From Arthrobacter sp. Soc17.1.1.1 (GTDB lineage: Bacteria; Actinomycetota; Actinomycetes; Actinomycetales; Micrococcaceae): 64,000 nt of DNA. The notes under the pieces are model-generated. The model saw nothing but the letters and a program-made list of their open reading frames with translations, did no database searches and was not told the origin of the DNA. The stretch covers positions 2,728,001 to 2,792,000 of the forward strand of contig NZ_JBAJII010000001.1 in NCBI RefSeq assembly GCF_036867195.1. Reading direction: 5' to 3'. Of this stretch, positions 41,357 to 53,474 are shown in pieces (position 1 is the stretch's first letter; every line of letters starts with the position of its first letter). The translations under genes were made by a program, and so were the position numbers.

Positions 41357-43186
41357 TCAGGCGTCCGGCAGCTGGCTCTCGAACATCCTGAAGTAGCGGC
41401 CCCGGAGCGCCACCAGCTCCCGGTGCGTCCCCGACTCGACCACGCGCCCGTCCTCGAGCATGTACACGACGTCGGCCTTCTCGATGGTCGCGAGGCGGTG
41501 GCTGATCGCGATGATGGTCCGCGAACGGTCGGCGAAGAGCCGCGTGAAGATGCGGTGCTCGGCGAGCGCGTCGATGGCCGACGTCGGCTCGTCCATGACG
41601 ATGAAGGGCGCGTCCCGGTAGAAGTTGCGGGCCATCGCCAGCCGCTGCCACTGCCCGCCCGAGAGGCCGCTGCCCTTCCGGCCGCGCGGGTCCTCCATCC
41701 AGTTGCTCACGTAGTTCTCGTAGCCGTTGGGCATCCTGGCGATGAAGTCCGCAGCGTCGGCGTCCTCGGCCGCCCGCCGCACCCGTTCGTCGTCGCGGGC
41801 GCGGTGGACGTCACCGAAGTAGATGTTGTTGGCGGCGGTCGCGAACTCGTAGCGCAGGAAGTCCTGGCTCATGACGGCGAGGTGCTGGTGCCAGTCGTCG
41901 ATGCCGATCCCGCGCAGGTCGCGTCCGTCGAGCAGCACCGCTCCCCTGCTCGGCTGGTACAGGCCGGCGAGGACCCGCACCAGCGTCGACTTCCCGGCAC
42001 CGTTCTCGCCCACCACGGCCACGTGCGTGCCGCGTTCGAAGGACATCGAGATGCCCTTCAGCACCTCCTCCTCGCTGCCCGCGTACGTGAAGTGGATGTC
42101 GCGGAGCTCGACGACGGCGGGCGCCTCGGCCAGGCGCCCGGGGGCCCCGGTGGACAGCGGGAAGTCCATGAACTGCTCGTAGTCCTTGAGGTTCGCCAGG
42201 TCCTCGTCGATGGAGCTCAGCGAGGACACGAGGCTGTTGGCGGTGCTCAGCGCCCGGCTGACGATCTGCTGCACGTAGAGGAACTGGCCCACGGGCTGGG
42301 CCCGGGCGATGATCTGCCCCACGATCCACACCAGCGCCAGCAGCTCCGCCCCGTACTGCAGGGCGTCCGCGAGGAGCTGCTTGGGGATGTAGCGCTTCTG
42401 GAAGTCCAGGCGCCGCTTCTCGTCGGCGTCGCGCAGGGTGGAGCGGAGGTCCATGAGGTACCGGACGATCCCGTACAGGCGCATCTCGGCGATGTTCTGC
42501 GGCTTCATGAGGTTCGTCTCGATCATGCGCCGCTGCCGCCGGGAGTCCACCTGCGTGTTCCAGTGCGCCATCTGCTCCCGGGACAGCCGGAACTGCAGGT
42601 AGACGCTCGGGATGATCGCGAGGAGGACGATCAGGGCGATCCACCAGCTGACCAGCAGCAGCGCGCCGATCGCGAGCACCACCGAGACCAGCTGCGTGAA
42701 GATCGCCGCGATGCGGTCGAGGACCCGTGCGTAGGAGTCGGAGAAGCGGCGGGCCCTGTCGTAGAGGTCAACCGTCTCCTTGTCGTCGTACCGCCAGAAC
42801 TCCAGCGCCAGGAACCGCTCGTACATGCGGTCGCCCACGATCGCACCGACGCGGAAGCTCAGGACCTGCTGGATGTAGCGGTCGACGCTCGTGAAGGCGC
42901 CCCACAGCAGCCCGAGGACGGCGGTGACGATCACGTAGACGACGGCGGACCGCCCGGCGTCCGGGTCGCCCGCGTAGGCGGCGGCGAGCGCCGTCGTCGT
43001 CAGCGAGGCGAAGTAGGTGGTGACGAGCGGCAGGGTCGCGGAGATGAGCGAGCCGGCGATCTTCATGGCGACGGCCCCCGGCGACGCCTTCGCGCTCACC
43101 ACGAGCACCTGGCCTACAGCGCGGGCATAGGGGCGGAGGCGGAGCGTGCGGCGTGCCGCGGCTTCGGGCTGCGGGAGTCCGCTCAT
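41357..43186 (-). CDS. ABC exporter, fused membrane and ATPase domains
   Basis: A 609-residue ABC half-transporter that should work as a homodimer. The membrane domain spans about residues 25-340. The nucleotide-binding domain has an intact Walker A (GENGAGKST), signature (SGLSGGQWQRLAMAR), Walker B (FIVMDEPTSAID) and switch His (AISHRLATIEKAD). The insert YVSNWMEDPRGRKGSGLSGGQ before the signature, and the N-NxE-style X-loop, resemble exporters found with peptide-modification or lipid genes, but no such genes are adjacent. The substrate is therefore unknown. It starts at ATG 43186 and lies downstream of guaB, from which it is separated by a strong terminator. Confidence 0.9.
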   Translation of the reverse strand: MSGLPQPEAAARRTLRLRPYARAVGQVLVVSAKASPGAVAMKIAGSLISATLPLVTTYFASLTTTALAAAYAGDPDAGRSAVVYVIVTAVLGLLWGAFTSVDRYIQQVLSFRVGAIVGDRMYERFLALEFWRYDDKETVDLYDRARRFSDSYARVLDRIAAIFTQLVSVVLAIGALLLVSWWIALIVLLAIIPSVYLQFRLSREQMAHWNTQVDSRRQRRMIETNLMKPQNIAEMRLYGIVRYLMDLRSTLRDADEKRRLDFQKRYIPKQLLADALQYGAELLALVWIVGQIIARAQPVGQFLYVQQIVSRALSTANSLVSSLSSIDEDLANLKDYEQFMDFPLSTGAPGRLAEAPAVVELRDIHFTYAGSEEEVLKGISMSFERGTHVAVVGENGAGKSTLVRVLAGLYQPSRGAVLLDGRDLRGIGIDDWHQHLAVMSQDFLRYEFATAANNIYFGDVHRARDDERVRRAAEDADAADFIARMPNGYENYVSNWMEDPRGRKGSGLSGGQWQRLAMARNFYRDAPFIVMDEPTSAIDALAEHRIFTRLFADRSRTIIAISHRLATIEKADVVYMLEDGRVVESGTHRELVALRGRYFRMFESQLPDA

Positions 43187-43195
43187 ACGGCATCA

Positions 43196-43225
43196 GCCCC
43201 CGCCCACGGGATCAGGGGCGGGGGC
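43196..43225 (-). terminator. guaB terminator
   Basis: A ten-base perfect stem (GCCCCCGCCC and complement) with a ten-base loop, 18 bases beyond the guaB stop codon and just before the start of the ABC exporter gene. Confidence 0.7.
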
Positions 43226-43243
43226 CGGTGTGCCGCGCTGGTG

Positions 43244-44839
<1,596 letters not shown>

Positions 44840-44918
44840 TCAGTCTAGAACCATTCCCGGGGGACCCCTATTCCGTGACCGTCCCCACTCACCCCACCTC
44901 AACCCTCCTCACCCCGCG

Positions 44919-46970
44919 TCACCAGCCGAGCGCGTCCCTCAGCCGCTCGGAGAAGACCGGGACGGTGGTCTCGACGTAGGACTTGGACAGGTGGTCCCGG
45001 TCCATGAAGACGCGGACGTTCCCCACGATCCCGTGGCATGTGGCCTCCGCGCACACGAGATCGGTGAGGTCCAGGTACTCCAGCCCGGGGACGCGTTCGG
45101 CGACGGCGGCGAGGGGCGACGACGGCGGCAGCACCTGCGCCACGGGGACGTCGCACGCCGATGGTTCCGCGGCGTTGCGGGCCGTGCACTCGGCCATGTC
45201 CTCCTCGAACCGCGGGGTGTCGCGGAGGGCCACGACGGGGATGCCGGCGTCGAGCAGGGGCGCGACCGCGGCCTCGAATCCCGCGGGCACCTGCTCGTCG
45301 GGCGAGCTCCAGGCCGTCCGCGAGCCGACCGTGAGCACGGCGTCGGGCGAGAGCCGGAGGGCGTAGTCCGTGACGGCCTCGTTGAAGGCCTGGCATTCCG
45401 GGGACACCGTGCCGGGTGCGTCGACGAACCGGCAGTCGGGCCTGTGCACCGACACGGCGAGCCAGTCGTTCTCGGTGGCCACCGCTCCGAGGGCTGTCAT
45501 CCACATCTGGGAGTGGGAGTCGCCGAGCACCAGGACGGTCCGCTCCGCGGTCGCCTCGTCCCCCGTCCGGACGCACGAGGACAGCTGCGGGTCGGCCGGC
45601 ATCAGCGTCGGTGGGCAGGGGCCGTCCACCGCCGCCCACTCGTCGCCGAGGCTGCTGGCGAGCGGCTTGACCAGGGCGTCGTCGGCACCGCGGAACCGGA
45701 AGCCGGGGTCCAGGGCGGCGGCGCCGGGATTGTCCTCGCGCGTCTGCCGCTCCACCGCCGCCTCCTGCGCCTGCACCCGGTACTCCCAGCCCGAGAGGGG
45801 CACCACGACCAGGGAGAGGGTTGCCGCCGCCACGAGCACCGTGTGGCGCCGCCGCACCGACGGCCACGTCCACGAGCGCACCGGGTCCTCGACGAGGCGC
45901 GTGGTGAGCACGGCGAGCAGCAGGGACACGGCGATGACGACGGCGCCGTCGGGCAGTCCGGCGGAGGGCTTGTCCGCGACGATGAGCCAGAGGACGAGGA
46001 CGGGCCAGTGCCACAGGTACAGCGCGTAGGACGCCTCGCCGAGGCGCAGCAGGGGTGCGGCCGACAGCCACCGGTCGACGCCGGCCCGGCTGCCGGTGCG
46101 ACCGGCGACGATCACGGCGGCCGCGGCGAGTGTCGGCCAGAGGGCGACGTAGCCGGGGAACTGCTGCTGCACCTGGAGGAGGACGCCGCACGCGAGCATC
46201 ATCGCCACGCCGGCCCAGCCGAGCACCACGCGCACCCGGACCGGCAGCACGAGGTACGGCAGCGCCAGCGCCACGAGCGAGCCGAGCGCGAACTCCCACA
46301 GCCGGGCGCGCGTGTCGAAGTAGGCGGCCGCCTGGTCGGTGCCGGTCTGCCGGATCGAGAACGCGAGCGAGACGGCGAGGACGGCGCCGAACAGGACCAG
46401 GAGCACGGGCCGCACCCGCAGGCGGGTGACGGCGACGACCACGCCGGCCAGGGCGAACAGCAGCGGCCAGAGCAGGAACACCTGCCCCTGGATGGACAGC
46501 GACCAGAAGTGCTGGAGGGGACTCGCGGCACTGGAGTCCAGGGCGTAGTAGTCCACGGCGTTGCCGGCCAGCACCCAGTTCTGCCGGTACGTCAGCGACG
46601 CCCACGTCTGGTCCAGGACGGACCGCCAGCGCGAGCTCGGCACCAGGACGGCGGTCGCCGCGAGGACCGCCAGCAGCACGACGACGGCCGCGGGCAGCAG
46701 CCGCCGGAGCAGTCCCAGCCAGTAGGCGGTGAGCGCGAGCGGCTGTCCTGTCTCGAGGCGCCGGGTGAAGGTGACGGTGAGCAGGAACGCGGAGATCAGC
46801 AGGAACACGTCCACGCCGCCCGAGACCCGCCCGAGCCACACGTGGTAGATCACCACCATGCCCACGGCCAGTGCACGCAGGCCCTGCACCTCGGGCCGGA
46901 ACCGGCGCTCGCCGGGGTTCGGCGCCGCTCCCCCACCGGTGGCAGGAGGGGCTGGGTGCAGGACGGGCAT
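44919..46970 (-). CDS. OafA/YrhL-type acyltransferase with C-terminal SGNH domain
   Basis: A 683-residue membrane enzyme of the acyltransferase-3/SGNH architecture, which O-acetylates cell-surface polysaccharide. Ten or so helices in residues 25-400 begin RFRPEVQGLRALAVGMVVIYHVW, the family hallmark with the active His. The extracytoplasmic C-terminal SGNH hydrolase-like domain has VLVLGDSHSQMW (block I, nucleophile Ser) and the C-terminal DRDHLSKSY (block V, Asp-x-x-His type). GAGGAGGA lies before the ATG at 46970. It is divergent from RNase J. Target polymer is unknown; teichoic acid-like or exopolysaccharide substrates are usual for relatives. Confidence 0.9.
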   Translation of the reverse strand: MPVLHPAPPATGGGAAPNPGERRFRPEVQGLRALAVGMVVIYHVWLGRVSGGVDVFLLISAFLLTVTFTRRLETGQPLALTAYWLGLLRRLLPAAVVVLLAVLAATAVLVPSSRWRSVLDQTWASLTYRQNWVLAGNAVDYYALDSSAASPLQHFWSLSIQGQVFLLWPLLFALAGVVVAVTRLRVRPVLLVLFGAVLAVSLAFSIRQTGTDQAAAYFDTRARLWEFALGSLVALALPYLVLPVRVRVVLGWAGVAMMLACGVLLQVQQQFPGYVALWPTLAAAAVIVAGRTGSRAGVDRWLSAAPLLRLGEASYALYLWHWPVLVLWLIVADKPSAGLPDGAVVIAVSLLLAVLTTRLVEDPVRSWTWPSVRRRHTVLVAAATLSLVVVPLSGWEYRVQAQEAAVERQTREDNPGAAALDPGFRFRGADDALVKPLASSLGDEWAAVDGPCPPTLMPADPQLSSCVRTGDEATAERTVLVLGDSHSQMWMTALGAVATENDWLAVSVHRPDCRFVDAPGTVSPECQAFNEAVTDYALRLSPDAVLTVGSRTAWSSPDEQVPAGFEAAVAPLLDAGIPVVALRDTPRFEEDMAECTARNAAEPSACDVPVAQVLPPSSPLAAVAERVPGLEYLDLTDLVCAEATCHGIVGNVRVFMDRDHLSKSYVETTVPVFSERLRDALGW

Positions 46971-47230
46971 CACGCTGATCCTCCTCGGGAGCCGGGTCGT
47001 GGCGGGCCAAAACCTCCAGTCTACTGTCGCGTCGGGTCCTCCGGGGCATCGGGACGGGGACCGGGGCGAGCGACCGATCCGCCGGGGCACCCGCGGACCA
47101 CGTACTCTTGGAGGAGCATGTTCCCGGGGATACCGGGGACCACGGACCGGAATCGCCGGATCCACCGGCCTCGACGACGACTGTCGGACGGGCACGACCC
47201 GCCCCCGCATGAACGAGAGATAACTGATCT
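46971..47230. other. divergent spacer between the acyltransferase and rnj genes
   Basis: 260 bases without a gene. It should contain both promoters. TACTCT at 47102-47107 is a possible plus-strand -10, and short GC-rich inverted repeats surround it, but none is clear enough to call. In many actinobacteria dapA occupies the position just upstream of rnj; it is absent here. Confidence 0.35.
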
Positions 47231-48919
47231 GTGAATAAGAGACCTGCCGCACTGAAAGCACCCCGCGAACTGGCCAATGGAGCCATGCGCATCGTCGCGC
47301 TCGGAGGCATCGGTGAGATCGGCAGAAACATGACCGTCTTCGAGTTCGACGGCAAACTGCTGATCGTAGACTGCGGCGTCCTGTTCCCCGAGGAACACCA
47401 GCCCGGCGTCAACGTCATCCTCCCCGACTTCTCCTACATCCGCGACCGCCTCGACGACGTCGTCGCCGTCGTGCTCACGCACGGCCACGAGGACCACATC
47501 GGCGGTGTCCCGTACCTCCTCAAGGAGCGCGCGGACATCCCCCTGGTCGGCTCGCGGCTCACGCTGGCCTTCATCGAGGCCAAGCTCAAGGAACACCGCA
47601 TCACCCCGAAGACCGTGCAGGTCAAGGAGGGCGACCGGCGGACCATGGGTGGCTTCGACCTCGAGTTCGTCGCGGTGAACCACTCCATCCCCGACAGCCT
47701 CGCCGTCGCCATCCGCACCGCGGCCGGCATGGTGCTGCACACGGGCGACTTCAAGATGGACCAGTTCCCCCTGGACCGCCGCATCACGGACCTCAGCGCC
47801 TTCGCGCGCCTCGGTGAGGAGGGCGTGGACCTGTTCCTCACCGACTCCACGAACGCGGACGTCCCCGGCTTCACCACCTCGGAGAAGGACCTCGCGCCGG
47901 CCATCGACGCCGTGTTCCGCACCGCGCCGCGCCGCATCATCGTGTCGAGCTTCGCGAGCCACATCCACCGCATCCAGCAGATCATCGACACCGCGCACCA
48001 GCACCGCCGCAAGGTGGCGTTCGTGGGCCGCTCCATGGTGCGCAACATGACCATCGCCGCGGACCTCGGCTACCTCAACATCCCGCAGGGCCTGCTCGTG
48101 GACTTCAAGAAGCTCGAGCGCAGCGACGACCACAAGGTGGTCCTCATCTGCACGGGCTCGCAGGGCGAGCCCATGGCGGCCCTCTCGCGCATGGCCAACA
48201 AGGACCACGCCATCCGCATCAGCGAGGGCGACACGGTCCTGCTGGCCAGCTCGCTCATCCCGGGCAACGAGAACGCCATCTACGGCATCATCAACGCCCT
48301 GACCGAGATCGGCGCCAACGTGGTCCACAAGGGCAACGCCAAGGTGCACGTCTCGGGCCACGCGAGCGCCGGCGAGCTCGCCTACTGCTACAACATCGTC
48401 AAGCCGCGCAACGTCATGCCGGTGCACGGCGAATGGCGCCACCTGCGCGCCAACTCGGAGATCGCCGTCGCCACCGGCGTCGATCCCCGCAACGTCGTCA
48501 TCGCGCAGGACGGCGTGACCGTCGACCTCGCCCGCGGACGGGCCACCCTCTCGGGCAAGGTCGAGGCCGGCCTGGTCTTCGTCGACGGCGACAGCGTCGG
48601 CGGGATCACCGAGGAGGACCTCGTGGAGCGCCGCCGCCTCGCGGAGGAGGGCGTGGTCACGGTCCTCGCGATCATCGACCCGGACAACGGGGACATCGTC
48701 GAGGCGCCGGAGTTCTTCACCAAGGGCTTCTCCTGCTCCGACGAGGACCTGGACAAGGCGGGTGCCGCCGTCGAGAAGGCACTGCGCGACGCCGCGTCCA
48801 ACCGCCAGGGCGGCCGCCGCCAGGACCCGGAGGACATCATCGAGCGGGCCACGGCGAACTGGATGCGCCGGTTCTACAACCGCCAGCCGGTCGTCACGGC
48901 GATCGTCGTCGACGCCTGA
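47231..48919 (+). CDS. rnj: ribonuclease J
   Basis: A 562-residue RNase J, a metallo-beta-lactamase/beta-CASP exo- and endoribonuclease central to RNA decay and processing. The metal-binding motif is THGHEDHIGG (about residues 78-87), motif II is HSIPDS, motif III is LHTGDFKMD, and the beta-CASP part has SSFASHIHRIQQIID, ICTGSQGEPMAAL and HVSGHA. The C-terminal domain spans about 465-562. The length is that of actinobacterial RNase J. The GTG start at 47231 follows GAGAGATAA. The gene stands alone and is closed by a strong terminator; the usual dapA partner is missing. Confidence 0.96.
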   Translation: MNKRPAALKAPRELANGAMRIVALGGIGEIGRNMTVFEFDGKLLIVDCGVLFPEEHQPGVNVILPDFSYIRDRLDDVVAVVLTHGHEDHIGGVPYLLKERADIPLVGSRLTLAFIEAKLKEHRITPKTVQVKEGDRRTMGGFDLEFVAVNHSIPDSLAVAIRTAAGMVLHTGDFKMDQFPLDRRITDLSAFARLGEEGVDLFLTDSTNADVPGFTTSEKDLAPAIDAVFRTAPRRIIVSSFASHIHRIQQIIDTAHQHRRKVAFVGRSMVRNMTIAADLGYLNIPQGLLVDFKKLERSDDHKVVLICTGSQGEPMAALSRMANKDHAIRISEGDTVLLASSLIPGNENAIYGIINALTEIGANVVHKGNAKVHVSGHASAGELAYCYNIVKPRNVMPVHGEWRHLRANSEIAVATGVDPRNVVIAQDGVTVDLARGRATLSGKVEAGLVFVDGDSVGGITEEDLVERRRLAEEGVVTVLAIIDPDNGDIVEAPEFFTKGFSCSDEDLDKAGAAVEKALRDAASNRQGGRRQDPEDIIERATANWMRRFYNRQPVVTAIVVDA

Positions 48920-48930
48920 TCCGTACGCCT

Positions 48931-48969
48931 CGACGAAGCCCCGGTGCCCTCGGCGCCGGGGCTTCGTCG
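48931..48969 (+). terminator. rnj terminator
   Basis: A perfect 14-base stem (CGACGAAGCCCCGG and complement) with an 11-base loop, 12 bases after the rnj stop codon. Confidence 0.8.
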
Positions 48970-49066
48970 TCTGCGGGAGCCATTCGGGAGCCGTGCGGGA
49001 CGACCGCGGTGCGCGGTCCGTCCGCCGCCGGCCCGGAAGCACCCCGGAAGCATGCGGAAGCACCCG

Positions 49067-49114
49067 GACACAGCAGCACCCCGGCTCCTCGAGGAACCGG
49101 GGTGCTGCTGTGTC
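49067..49114 (-). terminator. groL terminator
   Basis: A perfect 18-base stem (GACACAGCAGCACCCCGG and complement) with a 12-base loop, 33 bases beyond the groL stop codon on the minus strand. It may also back up the rnj terminator for the opposite strand. Confidence 0.8.
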
Positions 49115-49146
49115 AGCTGGACCGAGGAGTCCTCGGCCGGGCAGTC

Positions 49147-50772
<1,626 letters not shown>

Positions 50773-50789
50773 TCAGGCTTGGCGAGGAA

Positions 50790-50817
50790 AAGCCCCGGCC
50801 ACTGCGGGCCGGGGCTT
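50790..50817 (-). terminator. terminator-like hairpin between groS and groL
   Basis: An 11-base stem (AAGCCCCGGCC and complement) with a six-base loop. On the minus strand it is followed by TTTTCC, as in intrinsic terminators. Lying between groS and groL it would let only part of the transcripts continue into groL, or mark a processing point. Confidence 0.6.
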
Positions 50818-50831
50818 CTCCTCAAGGGGTA

Positions 50832-51128
50832 CTACTTGACGACGACAGCGAGGACGTCGCGGGCGGAGAGCACCAGGTACTCGGTGCCACCGTGCTTCAC
50901 TTCGGTTCCGCCGTACTTCGAGTAGATGACGATGTCGCCCTCGGCGACATCGACGGGCACGCGGTTGCCGTTGTCGTCGACGCGACCCGGTCCGACTGCC
51001 ACGACTTCGCCCTCCTGGGGCTTCTCCTTGGCCGTGTCCGGGATGACGAGGCCGGAAGCAGTGGTCTGCTCGGCTTCGAGGGGGCGGACAACGATGCGAT
51101 CCTCAAGGGGCTTAATAGAGACCGACAC
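50832..51128 (-). CDS. groS: 10 kDa co-chaperonin GroES
   Basis: A 98-residue GroES, the lid of the chaperonin. [45 protein letters not shown] is the family N-terminal half, including the mobile loop that binds GroEL. The C-terminal half is [33 protein letters not shown]. The GTG start at 51128 follows AAAGGAG with seven-base spacing. Control by HrcA is indicated by two CIRCE elements around the promoter. It is co-transcribed with groL. Confidence 0.97.
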   Translation of the reverse strand: MSVSIKPLEDRIVVRPLEAEQTTASGLVIPDTAKEKPQEGEVVAVGPGRVDDNGNRVPVDVAEGDIVIYSKYGGTEVKHGGTEYLVLSARDVLAVVVK

Positions 51129-51222
51129 TCGGGCTCTCCTTTGCGTTCGATACCAATGGATTGGGGGCCTTCGGGTGGGGCGTGAACCGTCGTCGCGGTG
51201 CCGGTGAACGCTTCCCTCGGGA

Positions 51223-51249
51223 TTAGCACCCGCGGTGAGCGAGTGCCAA
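51223..51249 (-). promoter_or_regulatory. CIRCE operator, downstream copy
   Basis: TTAGCACCC-N9-GAGTGCCAA, close to the CIRCE consensus TTAGCACTC-N9-GAGTGCTAA with one mismatch in each half-site. It lies downstream of the groS -10, within the transcribed leader, so HrcA could also act as a roadblock. Confidence 0.85.
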
Positions 51250-51254
51250 CTCCG

Positions 51255-51283
51255 ACTGTATGCAAGGGCTGGCACTCGGTCAA
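51255..51283 (-). promoter_or_regulatory. groS-groL promoter
   Basis: On the minus strand TTGACC (51278-51283) and TACAGT (51255-51260) are separated by exactly 17 bases. The -35 lies in the spacer of the upstream CIRCE element, and the second CIRCE lies just after the -10, so HrcA binding would exclude RNA polymerase. Confidence 0.8.
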
Positions 51284-51295
51284 GGCGAGTGCCAG
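51269..51295 (-). promoter_or_regulatory. CIRCE operator, upstream copy
   Basis: CTGGCACTC-N9-GAGTGCCAG, a perfect 9-9-9 inverted repeat overlapping the -35 of the groS promoter. It is the same sequence class as the element before ruc at 25129. Confidence 0.95.
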
Positions 51296-51302
51296 CATTG
51301 AC

Positions 51303-51326
51303 GACGGCGACGGCGACGGCGACGGC
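51303..51326. repeat. four 6-bp tandem repeats (gacggc)
   Basis: Four perfect copies of gacggc, with a partial copy before them, in the spacer between the groS promoter and the iron-transport operon. Confidence 0.85.
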
Positions 51327-51406
51327 ACGGCCAGGCGCGCACCTTCCGACGCATTAGGACACACTCCGGTTGCGTAATTCCCACGCCGCCCTCTACATTC
51401 AGAAGG

Positions 51407-51424
51407 AGTAAGGCATCCCTTACT
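51407..51424 (+). promoter_or_regulatory. candidate iron-regulator operator (DtxR/IdeR type)
   Basis: AGTAAGG-CATC-CCTTACT, an 18-base inverted repeat 60 bases before the iron-binding protein gene. The half-site GTAAGG resembles the TAGGT/TAAGG-type half-sites of DtxR-family boxes. The match to the published consensus is only partial, so the regulator is an inference from the gene it precedes. Confidence 0.5.
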
Positions 51425-51483
51425 TCGACGACATCTTCACGACGTCCGGTTCGTCCGGCCCTTCCCCCTACGGAGTCCACCCC

Positions 51484-52428
51484 ATGGCACACGTGCGCCT
51501 CGCCGTCCTTTCCGCAGCCGCTGCGGCCACCCTCGCCCTCACGGCGTGCGGTGGTTCCTCCGAAGCTGCCGGCGAGCCCGCGGCCGCCTCGACCGTCTCC
51601 GTCGAGCACGCGCAGGGCACCACCGAGGTGCCGGTGGATCCCGAGACGGTGTTCACCTTCGACCTGGGCGCCCTCGACACCCTGGACGCCCTCGGCGTGG
51701 ACGTCGCCGGCGTCCCGCAGGGGACCCTGCCCGCCCAGCTCTCGGCCTACGAGGGAGGCGACACCACGAACATCGGGTCCATGAAGGAGCCGGACTTCGA
51801 AGCGATCGCGGCCGCCGCCCCGGACCTCATCATCATCTCGGGCCGCGTCGCCGACTCCTACGACGAGCTCGCGGAGATCGCACCGACCATCGACCTCAGC
51901 GTCGACGCCGCGGACCCGATCGCGAGCTTCACCGAGCACACCGAGTCCCTCGGCCGGATCTTCGGCGCGGAGGACGAGGTCGCCGAACGGCTGGCGGCAC
52001 TCGACGCCAGGATCTCCGAGACGAGGGACGCGGCGGCGTCCGCGGGCACCGGCCTGGTGCTGATGACCAGCGCGGGCGAGGTCACCGCGTACGGTGCCGG
52101 ATCGCGCTTCGGCCTGATCCACGACGTGCTGGGCGTGAAGCCCGCCGCCGAGGTGAAGAGCGAGGGCACGCACGGCGAGGCCGTCTCCTTCGAGTACATC
52201 GCCGAGATCGACCCGGCCCACCTCTTCGTGATTGACCGTGACGCCGCCGTCGGCGAGGCCGGGGCCGCGGGCTCCGCCGTCCTCGACAACGAGCTCGTGA
52301 ACGGCACGGAAGCGGCGAGGAACGACGACGTCACCTACCTCGACTCCGCGAGCTGGTACCTCATCGGATACGGGCTGAACAACCTCGACGCCATGGTCTC
52401 CGCCGTCAACGAGGCCGTCGCGGCCTGA
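51484..52428 (+). CDS. siderophore ABC transporter substrate-binding lipoprotein
   Basis: A 314-residue periplasmic-binding-type lipoprotein for ferric siderophores, of the FatB/CeuE/YclQ group. The signal peptide ends with the lipobox LTAC, Cys22. The mature part has TTEVPVDPETVFTFDLGALDTLDALGVDVAGVP, MKEPDFEAIAAAAPDLIIISGRV, EYIAEIDPAHLFVIDRDAA and YLDSASWYLIGYGLNNLDAMV, all typical of the group. GGAG lies eight bases before the ATG. It heads an operon of binding protein, two permeases and an ATPase, behind a palindrome that may bind an iron-dependent repressor. The siderophore is unknown; catecholate-type petrobactin-like ligands are bound by some relatives. Confidence 0.93.
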   Translation: MAHVRLAVLSAAAAATLALTACGGSSEAAGEPAAASTVSVEHAQGTTEVPVDPETVFTFDLGALDTLDALGVDVAGVPQGTLPAQLSAYEGGDTTNIGSMKEPDFEAIAAAAPDLIIISGRVADSYDELAEIAPTIDLSVDAADPIASFTEHTESLGRIFGAEDEVAERLAALDARISETRDAAASAGTGLVLMTSAGEVTAYGAGSRFGLIHDVLGVKPAAEVKSEGTHGEAVSFEYIAEIDPAHLFVIDRDAAVGEAGAAGSAVLDNELVNGTEAARNDDVTYLDSASWYLIGYGLNNLDAMVSAVNEAVAA

Positions 52429-52460
52429 CCCGCTCCGCCGCTCCCGCGGCGGGCGCCCCC

Positions 52461-53474
52461 ATGGCAACGCTCTCCCTCCGGCCGCAGCGGCCGACCCAGC
52501 AGCGCGGTTCCGCCCGGTCCCTGTCCCTCGTGGCAGCCGGCGGAGCCGTGCTGCTGCTTGCCCTCGTCAGCCTGTTCGTGGGCGTCTCGGCCGTCTCCCC
52601 CGGAGATCTGCTCGCGGGCGACGCCGGCGTGTGGCAGACGTTCCTCGTGAGCCGGGTGCCGCGCACCCTGGCGGTCCTCCTAGCCGGCGTGGCGCTCGGC
52701 GTCGCCGGCTTCATCCTGCAGCTCATGGCCCGCAATCGGTTCGTGGAGCCCTCCACGGTCGGCACCGTGGAGTCGGCCACCGCAGGCATCCTCGTGGCGA
52801 CGCTGCTGCTGCCCGCCGCCCCGGTCGTGGCGAAGATGGGGATCGCCGCGCTCTTCGCCGTGGCCGGGACGGCGCTCTTCCTCTCGGTCCTGCGCCGGAT
52901 CCCCCTGCGCAACACGCTGATCGTCCCGCTCGTGGGCATCATGCTCGGCGGTGTCATCGCGGCCGTGACGACGTTCTTCGCCTACCGCTTCGACCTGCTG
53001 CAGACGCTCAACACGTGGATGATCGGCGACTTCTCCGGGCTCGTCCGCGGGCGCTACGAGATGCTGTGGCTCGTGGCCGTCCTCGCCGTCGTCGGGTACG
53101 TCTGCGCCGACCGGTTCACCGTGGCCGGCATGGGCGAGGAGTTCACCACCAACCTCGGCCTCGGCTACCGGCGCACCATGAACCTCGGCCTCGTCCTGGT
53201 GAGCCTCATCAGCGCCGTCGTCGTCGTGGTCGTGGGCGCCGTCCCCTTCCTCGGGCTGATCGTGCCCAACCTCGTGTCCCTGTTCATCGGCGACAACGTG
53301 CGCCGCGCCGTGCCGTGGATCGCCCTGTTCGGAGCCGGGTTCCTCCTGGCGTGCGACATCCTGGGCAGGGTCATCCGCTTCCCCTACGAGGTGCCCGTCG
53401 GCGTGATCGTCTCCGTGGTCGGCAGCGCCCTGTTCATCACCCTGCTCGTTCGGAGGACCGCCGGTGCGCGCTAG
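52461..53474 (+). CDS. FecCD-type siderophore ABC permease
   Basis: A 337-residue integral membrane protein of the FecCD/BtuC family with about nine to ten helices. The start VSPGDLLAGDAGVWQTFLVSRVPRTLAVLLAGVALGVAGFILQLMARN is characteristic (R-x-P-R-x-L...GxxLxxxG). GAVPFLGLIVPNLVSLFIGDNVRRAVPWIALFGAGFLLACDILGR is the conserved loop that contacts the ATPase. ATG 52461 is 32 bases after the binding-protein stop. It overlaps the next permease by 11 bases, consistent with a heterodimeric FatD/FatC or YclN/YclO-like pair. Confidence 0.93.
   Translation: MATLSLRPQRPTQQRGSARSLSLVAAGGAVLLLALVSLFVGVSAVSPGDLLAGDAGVWQTFLVSRVPRTLAVLLAGVALGVAGFILQLMARNRFVEPSTVGTVESATAGILVATLLLPAAPVVAKMGIAALFAVAGTALFLSVLRRIPLRNTLIVPLVGIMLGGVIAAVTTFFAYRFDLLQTLNTWMIGDFSGLVRGRYEMLWLVAVLAVVGYVCADRFTVAGMGEEFTTNLGLGYRRTMNLGLVLVSLISAVVVVVVGAVPFLGLIVPNLVSLFIGDNVRRAVPWIALFGAGFLLACDILGRVIRFPYEVPVGVIVSVVGSALFITLLVRRTAGAR

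Noticed and set aside
44991..47234. A 747-codon plus-strand frame opposite the acyltransferase gene
   Set aside because: Antisense shadow; rich in Arg, Gly, His and Asp without any family resemblance.
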